A program made the translations under genes and the position numbers. This document shows, in pieces, positions 24,940 to 34,198 of a stretch of 64,000 bases of DNA (positions within the stretch are counted from its first letter, which is position 1; each line of letters opens with the position of its first letter). The stretch is from assembly GCF_029813775.1 (NCBI RefSeq), contig NZ_JARVKW010000022.1, positions 59,237 to 123,236 of the forward strand. The letters run 5' to 3'. The notes beneath the pieces are model-generated. The model was not told the origin of the DNA and ran no database searches. It saw nothing but the letters and a program-made list of their open reading frames with translations. The stretch is from Streptomyces sp. DH24 (GTDB lineage: Bacteria > Actinomycetota > Actinomycetes > Streptomycetales > Streptomycetaceae).

Positions 24940-27394
24940 CAAAGAGTCCCCTTACTGATGTCAAATCGTCGATAGCGGAGGCCATTGTACGCCCCAGCGT
25001 TTTTCTCGCCCTTGACCAGGACGTACTCCAACTTTCCTGCATCCAGCGCGTCTTCCATGCGGCTGACCAAGTCCCACTCGCCCCGATGCCTCATCTGCTC
25101 CATGATGTCATCGAAGTATTCACGACTCCCCTGAGAGACCTGCGTACCGTCGGGCAGCGTGCGTCTGCCGAGATCCGTCTCCACACTACTCTTGGCCTCG
25201 ACCACGACAACTCGCCCGTCCTCGTGGGTCCAGACCTGATCGAACTGGTCGTTGCCGTTCTTCGGACCAAGAAGTGGCTCATCCGTGAAGCCCGGGTAAT
25301 GTTCGGCGATAAAATGATGCCGTGCCGCATTCCCACCGAATTCCTCGGCGGCACCGATCATCTGCCTGTGAGAATCCTTGTACGCCTTGGTGGCCTCTTC
25401 CAGGCCGGCCGCCGACTCAGGAGTCCCCTGCGCACGGTGGTTTCGATCGGCCTCTGCCTTCCAGTCCGCCATTTGATTGTCTCGCTGAATCGCAGCATGG
25501 CGCCTCTCGGCAGATTCTTCCAAGATCTGTCGGCGTCTCGCGTCTGACACACTGTCTGCGCTCAACTTTTGTGAATCACCAAGATAATGCGGCTGAGGCG
25601 GCTCCGGAACGTCCTTTGCTCGAATCCAGGGAGCGTCGTCGGAAAAGCGCGTGAGCTGAGGAGGCGTGAAACCGCTCTCGTCATAGACGGAGAGGTTTTT
25701 GCGCGTGCCGTCCCTGCGGTAGTGCCGACTCAGATAGTCGGGATCGTGATTGGCCCGGTAGACCTGGATCTGCTCGATCTGTTCGCGGGTCAAGGAGCCC
25801 CTGGGTCCGTACGGGTTGGGCCCGTCACGCATGAACTCCGGGCGTCGCATCGCTTCTCGTTGGGCGGCGGCGACCTTCTCCGCCATCCCGCCGGCGCCGT
25901 CAGCCCCACCAAGGGCCGCGCCCCCGCCGCTGGAGTCACCATGGCCCCCGTTCGAGCGTGCCCCGTCGCCGGCAACATGCCCGGCCGCCGTACCGCCACC
26001 GCCAGACCCCCCGACCGTGGGCTCCCCGGCGCGCGCCCCGCCGCCGACCGTGGCGAGTTCCCGGTCCCGTGCGTGGGCCGTAACATCCGCGGCCGACGAC
26101 TCCGTCCGCGGCCGTTCCGGCGGCGCGCTGGAATTCACGACCTGACCGTGCTTGTCGTACGCGATGAACTCGCCGTTCTCGACGACCACCCGGGACCCGT
26201 CGTCCAGTTCGATGACGCTGTGCAGCCGCTGGGCGTCAGCCGCGGCGGCGGAGCCCGCCGTGAGTCTGGCGGTGAGTTCGGAGAGGGTGGGTATCTTCCC
26301 TACCGCCTTGCCGGTGGCCATCGCGGTAGCGGCGATCGGGTCGATGTACAGGCCGACCTTGCCCAGGGCTCCCGCACCCCTCGCCAGGGCGCCCGCCTCG
26401 CCCGCCATACCGGCCTTCATCAGCGGACCGGCGCCCAGGGTGAGTAGGTTGAAGGAGACAGTCCCCGCGGCGCGGGCGGGGTTCTCCTCCCACTGGTCCC
26501 AGGCAAGGAACCCCTTGCCGAACTCCTTCGCCGCCTTCTTCGCCTTGATTTCCTCCGCGCTCTCCTTGTCGGGGCCGAAGACCGAGTCCATGAGCGCGTC
26601 GTACGGCTTCACCGTGTACAGGCCGATGCCTTGGACCACGTCCAGCAGCCCGCCCCATGCCTCGCTGCTCGCCTCGGCGCCGTTACCGCCAGCCAGCGTC
26701 CACAGGCCGACGACCCCGGCCTCGATGCCGTCCTTGTAGACGCCGTCCCACAGCGCGCTCTTGATTCCGTGTCCGAACCAGCCCGCGCTCCAGGCCTCGT
26801 AGTTCTGCTCGTCGACACTGCCCCAGGGCAGATTCTCGGCGCCTTCCAGCAGCTTCTTGTCGACGCCGTACGTGACGGTGTTGCGCCGGTAGAAGCCGCT
26901 GCCGTGATCCGCCACGAACTGCGGGCCGCCCACCAGCGCCGAGATCTTGTTGGCGGCGCGGCGTTCCGCCTCCTGGAAGGCAAGGTGGATGGCCGTGACC
27001 TCGTTGATCAGCTCCTCGTTGCGCCTGACCTTGTCCTCGTCCTCGGTCCAGTCGTCGTCGCCCTCGACGGAGGCTGCGAACGCCTTGGCGTCCTCCTGCA
27101 GTTCCGCCAACCGCTTGGCCAGCGGGGCCGCCTCGGCGGCGTAGGTGTCGAGCGCGTCGGCCACCGTCTCCAGCTTCGTCGCGAAGGTCTCGGCCTTGTC
27201 CTGACCGGCTGGGTGGTGGCGAACAGGTCGTCCGCCTCGGGCGCGACGTAGAAGGCCTCCATCATCTGGAAGCGGGAGTGGATGTCCGAGCCGTTGTTCC
27301 GGATGCCGGTGGCGTCCTTGCGCAGACCGGTGACGTCCCTGGCCAACTGCTCGAAGTCGCCCGTGAACTGCGGTATGCCCGCGGGGACGATCAC
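24936..27394 (-). pseudogene. Frameshifted polymorphic toxin with C-terminal ExK nuclease-like domain
   Basis: A large T7SS-style toxin, about 819 aa if repaired. It starts at GTG 27394 (VIVPAGIPQFTGDFEQL), an LXG/WXG-like helical N-terminus. Near 27203 the frame ends (FATTQPV) and continues one frame over (DKAETFATKLETVADAL): one base is missing from a C pair. Total length, 2459 bp, is one short of a multiple of three. A helical middle and Gly-rich linker (about 26000) lead to a toxin tip with FDQVWTHEDGRVVVVEAKSS, which fits a D...ExK restriction-endonuclease-like site. The start overlaps DUF6507 and the stop overlaps Imm49. Could be an assembly error or true inactivation. Confidence 0.8.
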
Positions 27395-27795
27395 TGCTCG
27401 CCGCCCTTCGCACCGCCGCCGCCCGCACCTTTGCCGGGCATGTCGATCTTCGGCACCGCCAGGGCGGCTTCCTGGGCGTGCGCGGCCATCTCCAGATTCC
27501 CCTGGAGATAGCACCCCATCGCCTCACGTGCGCCGTTGACCGACTTGGCGGCGCGGGCGTTCAGGAACAGGACGTCCTTGGTGGTGCTGTACACGAACGT
27601 GGAGAGCGCCGCGCCGACGGGTCCGGTCGGCGTCGACACCCCGCACGTCGGTCCGCTGACGGTCCCGGCCGACGCGACCGCGCTCTCCATGTGCTTGCCG
27701 TACGACTTGACGTCCTTCGCCATCTCGTCCATCGCGTCCTGCACGAGCGACGTCACGAACTCGACGCCGGACACAGAGATGTCCCACCCCGTCAC
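27391..27795 (-). CDS. DUF6507 family (WXG100-like) protein
   Basis: A 134-aa helical protein beginning with GTG as TGWDISVSGVEFVTSLVQ and ending Gly-rich GKGAGGGGAKGGEQ. The GWDI start and length fit DUF6507, small ESX-like proteins found before toxins in Streptomyces. GGGGGAAC before GTG 27795 serves as ribosome site; an upstream frame to 27891 has no such site. Its stop overlaps the toxin start (GTGA). It probably acts as secretion partner or chaperone of the toxin N-terminus. No ESX machinery genes are in the window. Confidence 0.65.
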   Translation of the reverse strand: MTGWDISVSGVEFVTSLVQDAMDEMAKDVKSYGKHMESAVASAGTVSGPTCGVSTPTGPVGAALSTFVYSTTKDVLFLNARAAKSVNGAREAMGCYLQGNLEMAAHAQEAALAVPKIDMPGKGAGGGGAKGGEQ

Positions 27796-27926
27796 ACGTT
27801 CCCCCGGTGCACTTCTGCCTCTCGCGTCACCCGACGCGCGAAATGTCGAACATACTGTCGCAGAGAGTATTGCGACTGCAATGCGGCACACCAGGGGTTG
27901 GCGTGATCCGTACGAGGTTCAGCCGA

Positions 27927-28130
27927 CTACGACCTGACGGCGGCCGACGTCACGAACGCCGCCCAGGAAGACACCCGGAAGACGACCACCGGGCCGTGGG
28001 GGACTTTGCTGTCGCGGACGGGGACGACGCCGGGGAGGCCTATGCCTACTTCTACGCAGTTGTTCGCGCCGCCGTCGCTGTAGCTCGACTTGCGCCAAGT
28101 CGCACCGCTGAGGTCGGGGGTGTACGTCAT
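27927..28130 (-). CDS. DUF397 domain-containing protein
   Basis: A 67-aa DUF397 protein with the signature ATWRKSSYSDGGANNCVEV and the ending VRDSKVPHGPVVVF. DUF397 genes form pairs with Scr1-type helix-turn-helix regulators. Here its ATG overlaps the stop of the upstream regulator gene (ATGA at 28127-28130). In S. coelicolor such pairs (e.g. bldB/whiJ-like clusters, Scr1/Scr2) behave like toxin-antitoxin systems in which the small protein is toxic when overproduced. The role of this copy is unknown. Confidence 0.9.
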   Translation of the reverse strand: MTYTPDLSGATWRKSSYSDGGANNCVEVGIGLPGVVPVRDSKVPHGPVVVFRVSSWAAFVTSAAVRS

Positions 28131-28954
28131 GGCCGGTACTCCTTCAGTACGTCCCGGATGAACGTCAGCGAGTCTGACGGGGTCAGCGCCAGATCCCGAA
28201 GGTGATCGTAGGACAAACGGTGTCGGAGGGCGTCCTCCGGATCGTCGATCAGCAGACCGCTGCTGTCGCCTTCCGTATAGGCCACGGCACTTCCGTCCGC
28301 CTGCCACAGCAAGGTCAGGGAGCCCCTGCCCATGAGTTGGTGGACCCCCGCCGCGAACGGCAGGACCTGGACGACGACATTGGGCAAGTCCGCCGTGCTC
28401 TCGATGTGGCGCAGTTGTCCCAACCAGGTCTCGGCGCTCGCGGACGGACGGCGGAAGGCGAGTTCGTCAATGATGAAGCGGACGTTGGGCGGCGAATTCC
28501 GGCGCAGCAGCAACTGCCGTCCCATGCGCGCCGCCACCTGCTCCTCGACTGCTTCCGCGTCGCGCTCCGTTGCCTGCGGCCCGGACAACACCTCGCGAGC
28601 GAAGTCCTCCGTCTGCAACAGCCCCGGGACGTCCGGCGTGTAGACGCGCATGACCCGGGCCGCCGCCTCAAGGCGCATGTACTCCTTGTACTTGTCTTTG
28701 AAAGCGTCGTACCGGGCCAGCTTCCACAACCCGACAAGCAGGTCGTCCGCTCCGTAATAGCTGTCCAGATCCTCCATCACCGTCACCTTGGACAGCCGCT
28801 CCCCCGACTCCAGTCGGCACAGGTAGCTCTTGTCGTAGCCGGTTTCCTCGGCCAGTTGGCCCAGGGACTTGCCCGCCTTCTCCCGGAGGTACCTCAGCGT
28901 GCGCCCCAGGACGGCGCGCCCCGACTCCCGTTCCCCGTCGGCCGGTTCGGCCAC
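28127..28954 (-). CDS. XRE-family regulator with DUF5753 (Scr1/WhiJ type)
   Basis: A 275-aa regulator. The N-terminal helix-turn-helix (RTLRYLREKAGKSLGQLAEE; CRLESGERLSKVT) is followed by the DUF5753 domain (RVYTPDVPGLLQTEDFAREV; LPFAAGVHQLMGRGSLTLLW; YDHLRDLALTPSDS). The partner DUF397 gene overlaps by four bases. A third gene of the usual WhiJ-type trio lies divergently at 29073 (frameshifted). Such clusters affect development in S. coelicolor when mutated. Confidence 0.92.
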   Translation of the reverse strand: MAEPADGERESGRAVLGRTLRYLREKAGKSLGQLAEETGYDKSYLCRLESGERLSKVTVMEDLDSYYGADDLLVGLWKLARYDAFKDKYKEYMRLEAAARVMRVYTPDVPGLLQTEDFAREVLSGPQATERDAEAVEEQVAARMGRQLLLRRNSPPNVRFIIDELAFRRPSASAETWLGQLRHIESTADLPNVVVQVLPFAAGVHQLMGRGSLTLLWQADGSAVAYTEGDSSGLLIDDPEDALRHRLSYDHLRDLALTPSDSLTFIRDVLKEYRP

Positions 28955-29072
28955 CTTGCTCCTCCTCGTTGTCCCGGGCCCGAGTCAACGCGGACCCTCT
29001 TCCGCAGCGTAGGCACGGGCCGTGACGATCAGGGTGCGAACAGTCATCAGTCACCCCTCGTGAGGAGCCCCC

Positions 29073-29358
29073 GTGAGCACCGGCCTTCGTCTTCTGCCGT
29101 GGACCACCCCGGACGGCAAACCCTGTTATCTCAGCAGCGACGGTGATCGCGGGGTGATCTCCCGGCTCGCCGACGACATCGAGGAGGCGCAGATCGGTTC
29201 GGGGCAGGACGTGCTCGGCGGTGCGCGGGCCGTTCTCGCCGACCGGGCGGCCGGTGAGCGTGCCCTGCGATTCGCGCTCACCCAGGGCCGCGGAGTCCCT
29301 GGAGGACGTGCTGCGGGTGGCTGTCAGCCGCGGGGCGCGTGTCAGAGGGCCTCACTAA
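29073..29358 (+). pseudogene. Frameshifted small gene divergent from the Scr1-type regulator
   Basis: A gene starting GTG (MSTGLRLLPWTTPDGKPCYL) with GAGGAG upstream. It reads well to RALRFALTQ, then shifts. Dropping one base in the ACCCAGGG run (about 29281-29288) restores AAESLEDVLRVAVSRGARV and a stop at 29356-29358. The repaired product of 94 aa fits the small companion often divergent from DUF397/Scr1 pairs. Span 286 bp, one too many for codons. A sequencing error at the short C or G run is possible. As printed, the frame runs on to 29363 with an unrelated tail. Confidence 0.65.
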
Positions 29359-29369
29359 GGTGATCGGCC

Positions 29370-30311
29370 ATGGGTTTCGACACGAGTTATCACCCCGTCG
29401 ACATGCGGCTGATCGAGTCGCGGCTGCTGCCGTATCTCGCGGGGCACGGGGACGACGGCGACATCGAGGACCTGGTGGAGCGGGCCGTCCGGATACGCAG
29501 GACGCGGTTCCGGGCCAAGGCATGGGCGCTTGGTGTGTCGAAGGCTGTCCCGGATGCGGGTGAGAGCGCCTTCGACTCACAACTGCATCTCTGGGGACGG
29601 CCGTTCTTCATCATCGGTGAGGGGGTGGGAAGCGTTGTCGAGGGCCTGCGGCGGTATCTGTCGGCCCCGGACCTCGACGCCGTGGACGCGATCGCCGGCG
29701 AGATGGCCGGGCGCATCGATCCCGCGCTGAGCGGGCGCGTCGAGCCCGATCCCGGCGGGCAGTTGCCGGACGACGCCGCGCTGGCCGACAGCTTCCGGCT
29801 GCCCCTGCGGATTCTGCGCGGTGCGGCTGTGGCCCTGCGGGCCGGGCAGCGGACGGTGCGGCATCCCCGGGGAGAGCGGGAGTTCGACGCCGCGCGGCTC
29901 CTCGCCCAGGAGGTGCCGTTCAATCTGCTCGACTTCGCCGCCGCCCTGCTGCCCGGCTGGATGTCCCGCGGATACACCTGGCCGACCCGGCTGTGTGCCG
30001 ACGCCGGGCTGCCGGCCGAGGGGTTCACCGACGCCTCGGCGCTGACCGGGCTGTTGCGTGAGCAGTTCCCCGCGCTCGACTGGCCCGTCCTGCCCGACAC
30101 CATCGTCGCCAACTACACGGTGGGCGGTCTGGTGCCCGCGCCCGACGTGCCCACGGCGCGGGCCCAACTGGCCCGGGAGCGGGCCCGCCTCGACTGCGAC
30201 GGCCTCGAACTGCGCAAGCTCGACGAGGCCCTCGGGGTCGCCGAACACCTCGGCTTCGCCTTCTGCGAGGCCACCGAGATCTACAGCGGCTTCGAGGGCA
30301 ATCTGAACTGA
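29370..30311 (+). CDS. Hypothetical protein, 313 aa
   Basis: I do not recognise this protein. It is soluble, with no signal or membrane span, and starts MGFDTSYHPVDMRLIESRLL. Helix-rich, conserved-looking blocks include RPFFIIGEGVGSVVEGLRRY and VPFNLLDFAAALLPGWMSRG, and it ends YSGFEGNLN. AAGGTG sits seven bases before the ATG. The start is 11 bp after the restored stop of the frameshifted small gene, so they may be co-transcribed. Codon use is typical of the genome. Confidence 0.7.
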   Translation: MGFDTSYHPVDMRLIESRLLPYLAGHGDDGDIEDLVERAVRIRRTRFRAKAWALGVSKAVPDAGESAFDSQLHLWGRPFFIIGEGVGSVVEGLRRYLSAPDLDAVDAIAGEMAGRIDPALSGRVEPDPGGQLPDDAALADSFRLPLRILRGAAVALRAGQRTVRHPRGEREFDAARLLAQEVPFNLLDFAAALLPGWMSRGYTWPTRLCADAGLPAEGFTDASALTGLLREQFPALDWPVLPDTIVANYTVGGLVPAPDVPTARAQLARERARLDCDGLELRKLDEALGVAEHLGFAFCEATEIYSGFEGNLN

Positions 30312-30411
30312 TCCGGCCGACGGCCGCCGCCACCGGCGTCCGTCGTGTGCCGGGCGCCGCTCGAACGCCGTGCCCGGCACACGCCTCCCCGGCGACAGGC
30401 CTGCGTCCGGC

Positions 30412-30939
30412 TCAGACGCCGGCGCGGCCGTCGATGCGTTCCCTGATCAGGTCCGCGTGGCCGTTGTGGCGGGCGTACTCCTCGATCATGTGGACCAAGA
30501 TCCAGCGCAGGGAGACGCTGTTGCCGCCCACATGGCGCGCCTCGTGGCCGGGGAGGTGACCGGCGTCCTCCAGGGAGGCCGACGCGATCAGCTCGCGGCC
30601 CCGTTCGACCTCCGTCCGCCAGGCCGCCGTTGCCTCCGCCAGGCCCCGGTCCGGGCTCAGGCCGAACCCGTGCCCGTTGTCCGGGCCGAACAGCGGCGGC
30701 GCGTCCTCGCCCGCGAACACCCTCCGGAACCAGTTCCGTTCCACCTCCGCCATGTGCTGCACCAGGCCCAGCAGCGTCATCGGCGACGGCTCCGCCGATG
30801 CCGTGCGCGCCTGTTCGTCGTTCAGGTCCGCGCACTTCAGGGCCAGCGTGGCGCGGTGGAAGTCCAGCCACGCCTCCAGCATCGTGCGCTCGTCGGCGTG
30901 CGCGGGCGGGATCGTCCGCCCATCGGGTGTCGTAGCCAT
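30412..30939 (-). CDS. DinB/DUF664 family protein (mycothiol- or bacillithiol-dependent type)
   Basis: A 175-aa four-helix-bundle protein of the DinB/DUF664 family. The metal-binding histidine pattern appears as LVQHMAEVERNWFRR near residue 55 and EEYARHNGHADLIRERIDG near the end. Relatives are thiol S-transferases or maleylpyruvate-isomerase-like enzymes using mycothiol, which this genome makes (mshD is at 33164). I chose the ATG at 30939 (MATTPDGRTIPP); the longer frame to 31119 runs into the terminator at 31090-31125. Confidence 0.85.
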   Translation of the reverse strand: MATTPDGRTIPPAHADERTMLEAWLDFHRATLALKCADLNDEQARTASAEPSPMTLLGLVQHMAEVERNWFRRVFAGEDAPPLFGPDNGHGFGLSPDRGLAEATAAWRTEVERGRELIASASLEDAGHLPGHEARHVGGNSVSLRWILVHMIEEYARHNGHADLIRERIDGRAGV

Positions 30940-31089
30940 GGCGGCACCCTCGCACACCCCACTGACACCGCAACGCGCGGAAGGCGTGGCCCTGATGCCG
31001 GTCCCCATGCCGGTGCGCCACACCGGTCCGTTCGACAGAGGCGCGGGCGAGCGCCACTCGCCGGTGGCCCCGCTCTCCGTGAGAACGAG

Positions 31090-31125
31090 GAAGGCGGTGG
31101 GGGCCCTCGGGCCCACCACCGCCTT
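31090..31125 (-). terminator. Terminator of the phosphoesterase gene
   Basis: GAAGGCGGTGG...GGGCCC pairs with GGGCCC...CCACCGCCTTC in a long stem with a short loop (about 16 bp with one bulge). It lies about 80 bp past the minus-strand stop at 31204 and upstream of the DinB gene. Confidence 0.75.
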
Positions 31126-31203
31126 CGCCGCGAACGGCAGCCCCGCGGGACGGCCACACCACCCGCCTGCGGCGGCGGTCGCGGCCGTTCCCCCCCGGGC
31201 GGC

Positions 31204-33015
31204 CTACTTCACGATCGTGATGCGGTTCGCCGCCGGCGGCGCGATCGGGTTCGACGCCGAGGAGTTCGCCGTCAGGTACTTCTCCAGCGCCGACAGGTCG
31301 TCCAGGCCGACGAGGTCGTTCGTGCCCTGACCCAGCGTGGGGAAGCCGTCGCCGCCGCCCGCGAGGAAGCTGTTCGTCGCGACGCGGTACGTGGCCGCCG
31401 GGTCGATCGCCGCCCCGTCGAGCTTGATGGAGCCGGTGACGACACGGTCCGCGCCCGTCTTCGTCAGGTCCAGCGTGTAGGTGAGGCCCGAGGAGACCTG
31501 GAGGACCTTCGGGGACGCGGCGTTCGCGCCGCTCACCTGCTCCTTGAGGACCTGGATCAGCTGCTCGCCCGTGAAGTCCTGCAGGTTCACGGTGTTCGCG
31601 AACGGCTGCACCGTGAAGCCCTCCGCGTACGTCACCACACCGTCGCCCTCACCGGCCTTGGCCGCGTACGTGAGGGGCGCGCGGATGCCGCCCGGGTTCA
31701 TCAGCGCCAGGTCGGTCTCCGGGTCGAGTTCCTTGCCGTGGGCGAGCTGCGCGTCCGCGATCAGGTCGCCGAGCGGGGACTCGGTGCCGGTGTTGCCGAT
31801 GTCGCCGGAGATGTGGCCGATGGCGCGGTTGCCGATCGGGGCGGCCAGGGTGTTCCACTTGTCGATCAGCCGCGTCATGTCGGGCGCCTTGGGGACGTCC
31901 CGCGTGACCACGTGGTTCGCCGACTTCACCGCCGTACGGGCGATGTCACCCGTCCACCGGTCGTACGTCAGCGTCGTGTCGGTGTACAGCCGCCCGAACG
32001 ACGCGGCCGACGTGACCGTGCGGGGGTTGCCCGCCGGGTCGTCGATGGTGCACACGTACGGGTTGTGCGTGTGACCGGTGACCAGCGCGTCGACCTGCGG
32101 CGTGATGTTCTTGGCGATGTCGACGATCGGACCGGAGACACCGTCGCCGGCGCCCGGCGCGTCGCAGTCGTAGTTGTACGCGGAGGAGGCCGGGAAGCCG
32201 CCCTCGTGGATGAGCGCCACGATCGACTTCACGCCCTGCTTCTGCAGCACCTTGGCGTACTTGTTGATCGTCTCGACCTCGTCCTTGAAGGTGAGGCCCT
32301 TGACGCCCTCGGCGGACACGATGGCCGGGGTGGCCTCCAGCGTCACGCCGATGAAACCGACCTTGACGTCCTTCTTCTTCCACACCCAGTACGGCTTGAG
32401 GATCGGCTTGCCGGTCTTCTCGTCCAGCACGTTCGCCGCGAGGTAGGGGAAGTCGGCGCCCGTGAACTCGTCGTCCGTGTAGCAGCCCTCGGTGGGGTGG
32501 CAGCCGCCCTTCTGCAGGCGGGACAGCTCGCGCGCGCCCTCGTCGAACTCGTGGTTGCCGACGGACGTGACGTCCAGGTCGAGCTTGTTCAGCGCCTCGA
32601 TGGTGGGCTCGTCGTGGAACAGGCCCGAGATCAGCGGCGAGGCGCCGACCATGTCGCCGCCGGCGGCGGTGATCGAGTACGGGTTGCCCTCGCGCGCCGT
32701 GCGCAGGTGCGTGGCGAGGTACTCCACGCCGCCCGCGTCGACCGTCTTCGTCGTGCCGTCGTGCTGCAGTTCAGTGACCCGGCCGGACGAACCGGACGGC
32801 GGCTCCAGGTTGCCGTGCAGGTCGTTGAAGGACAGCAGCTGAACGTCCTGGTAACGGCCGGGCTTGTGGGCTGCCGACCGCGGGCTCTCGTCCGCGCTCG
32901 CCGAGCCGGGCAGCGCGGCGGCCAGCGCACCGGCCGTGGCGACACCGGCTGCCGCCGCGATCAGACGGTACGTCCGACGTCTGCGGCGCGGATTCGCCTG
33001 GGATGTGGTTGGCAT
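31204..33015 (-). CDS. Secreted bifunctional metallophosphatase/5'-nucleotidase
   Basis: A 603-aa exported enzyme. The signal peptide is basic then hydrophobic (RRRRRTYRLIAAAAGVATAG, cut near ASADE). The metallophosphatase domain has QLLSFNDLHGNLEP, SVGNHEFDEGARE and LVTGHTHNPYVC (metal ligands), followed by the 5'-nucleotidase C-terminal domain (FANTVNLQDFTGEQLIQVL; FLAGGGDGFPTLG). It releases phosphate and nucleosides from extracellular nucleotides, which fits the phosphate genes further right. No PHO box was identified at its promoter. Divergent from mshD. Confidence 0.93.
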   Translation of the reverse strand: MPTTSQANPRRRRRTYRLIAAAAGVATAGALAAALPGSASADESPRSAAHKPGRYQDVQLLSFNDLHGNLEPPSGSSGRVTELQHDGTTKTVDAGGVEYLATHLRTAREGNPYSITAAGGDMVGASPLISGLFHDEPTIEALNKLDLDVTSVGNHEFDEGARELSRLQKGGCHPTEGCYTDDEFTGADFPYLAANVLDEKTGKPILKPYWVWKKKDVKVGFIGVTLEATPAIVSAEGVKGLTFKDEVETINKYAKVLQKQGVKSIVALIHEGGFPASSAYNYDCDAPGAGDGVSGPIVDIAKNITPQVDALVTGHTHNPYVCTIDDPAGNPRTVTSAASFGRLYTDTTLTYDRWTGDIARTAVKSANHVVTRDVPKAPDMTRLIDKWNTLAAPIGNRAIGHISGDIGNTGTESPLGDLIADAQLAHGKELDPETDLALMNPGGIRAPLTYAAKAGEGDGVVTYAEGFTVQPFANTVNLQDFTGEQLIQVLKEQVSGANAASPKVLQVSSGLTYTLDLTKTGADRVVTGSIKLDGAAIDPAATYRVATNSFLAGGGDGFPTLGQGTNDLVGLDDLSALEKYLTANSSASNPIAPPAANRITIVK

Positions 33016-33163
33016 TCGCCCCCCTGAGGATCTGGCTGGAATGTGTGGGTCCCGTCCGGCGCAGCCTAAGGTCAACGCGCGTAGCGCGACAGTGTGTTCG
33101 TGGTTACATCCTGGTTGCTTCTTTACCGCCGCTTCGGGGGTGTCTGGCCGTACCCTCGTACGC

Positions 33164-34090
33164 ATGACCAGCGACGACATCGCACAGCCCGGCAGCGCCC
33201 GCTCCATCGAGACCTCCGCCGCGCTCTCCCCGGAGCAGACCGAGGCCGTCCTCGGCCTGCTCGCCGAGGCCGCCCGGTACGACGGTCAGCAGGCGGTGTC
33301 CGAGCAGGGGCGGCTCCAGTTGCGCGGCGGTGAGCGCGAGGGCGTCTCCCATCTGCTGGCCCTGTCCGGCACCGAGCTCGTCGGCTATGCCCAGCTGGAG
33401 GACACCGACCCGGTGGAGCCGCCCGCCGCCGAACTCGTCGTCCACCCCTCGCACCGCGGCCAGGGGCACGGCCGGGCGCTCGGCGCGGCGCTCCTCGCGG
33501 CCTCCGGCAAGCGGCTGCGGGTCTGGGCGCACGGCGGGCACTCCGCCGCCCGGCATCTCTCGCAGGTCCTCGGGCTCACCCTGTTCCGCGAACTGCGGCA
33601 GATGCGCCGCCCCCTGGCCGGCTTGGACGCGCCCGAGCCGGTGCTGCCCGAGGGCGTCACCGTCCGCACCTTCGTCCCCGGCCAGGACGACGCCGCCTGG
33701 CTCGCACTGAACGCCGCCGCCTTCGCCCACCATCCCGAACAGGGCTCCCTCACCCAGCGCGACCTCGACGACCGCAAGGCCGAACCGTGGTTCGACCCCA
33801 CCGGGTTCTTCCTGGCCGAGCGCGGCGGCGAGCTGGTCGGCTTCCACTGGACGAAGGTGCACGCGGAGGAGCGGCTCGGCGAGGTCTACGTCCTCGGCGT
33901 CAGCCCCACGGCCCAGGGCACCGGCCTCGGCAAGGCCCTCACCACGATCGGCCTGCGGCACCTGGCGGCGCAGGGGTTGCCCACGGCGATGCTGTACGTC
34001 GACGCCGACAACAAGGCGGCCGTGTCCGTGTATGAGCGGTTGGGGTTCACCACCTACGAGACGGACCTCATGTACCGGACGGAGACGTGA
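33164..34090 (+). CDS. mshD: Mycothiol synthase
   Basis: A 308-aa tandem-GNAT protein that acetylates Cys-GlcN-Ins to mycothiol, the main low-molecular-weight thiol of actinomycetes. Both GNAT halves are visible: the first with HPSHRGQGHGRALGAALL, the second (active) with VSPTAQGTGLGKALTTIGLR and the C-terminal YVDADNKAAVSVYERLGFTT. Length is normal. Divergent from the phosphoesterase gene. The ATG at 33164 follows a promoter-like TACCCTCGTACG. Confidence 0.93.
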   Translation: MTSDDIAQPGSARSIETSAALSPEQTEAVLGLLAEAARYDGQQAVSEQGRLQLRGGEREGVSHLLALSGTELVGYAQLEDTDPVEPPAAELVVHPSHRGQGHGRALGAALLAASGKRLRVWAHGGHSAARHLSQVLGLTLFRELRQMRRPLAGLDAPEPVLPEGVTVRTFVPGQDDAAWLALNAAAFAHHPEQGSLTQRDLDDRKAEPWFDPTGFFLAERGGELVGFHWTKVHAEERLGEVYVLGVSPTAQGTGLGKALTTIGLRHLAAQGLPTAMLYVDADNKAAVSVYERLGFTTYETDLMYRTET

Positions 34091-34198
34091 GGTTCCGGAC
34101 CACCGCATCGCGACAGGCGCTTTCCGGATGTATCGGGCGAAGCGGTGAGTTCCGGGAACGACCGGTCTCCGCGTCCGGCACCCGTGCCGGTGCCGACG

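Noticed and set aside
27150..27260. Programmed frameshift in the toxin gene
   Set aside because: There is no slippery heptamer or downstream structure that I can see; a missing base in a CC pair explains it more simply.
30370..33027. 885-codon open frame on the plus strand
   Set aside because: Antisense to the DinB and 5'-nucleotidase genes. No recognisable domain and biased composition.
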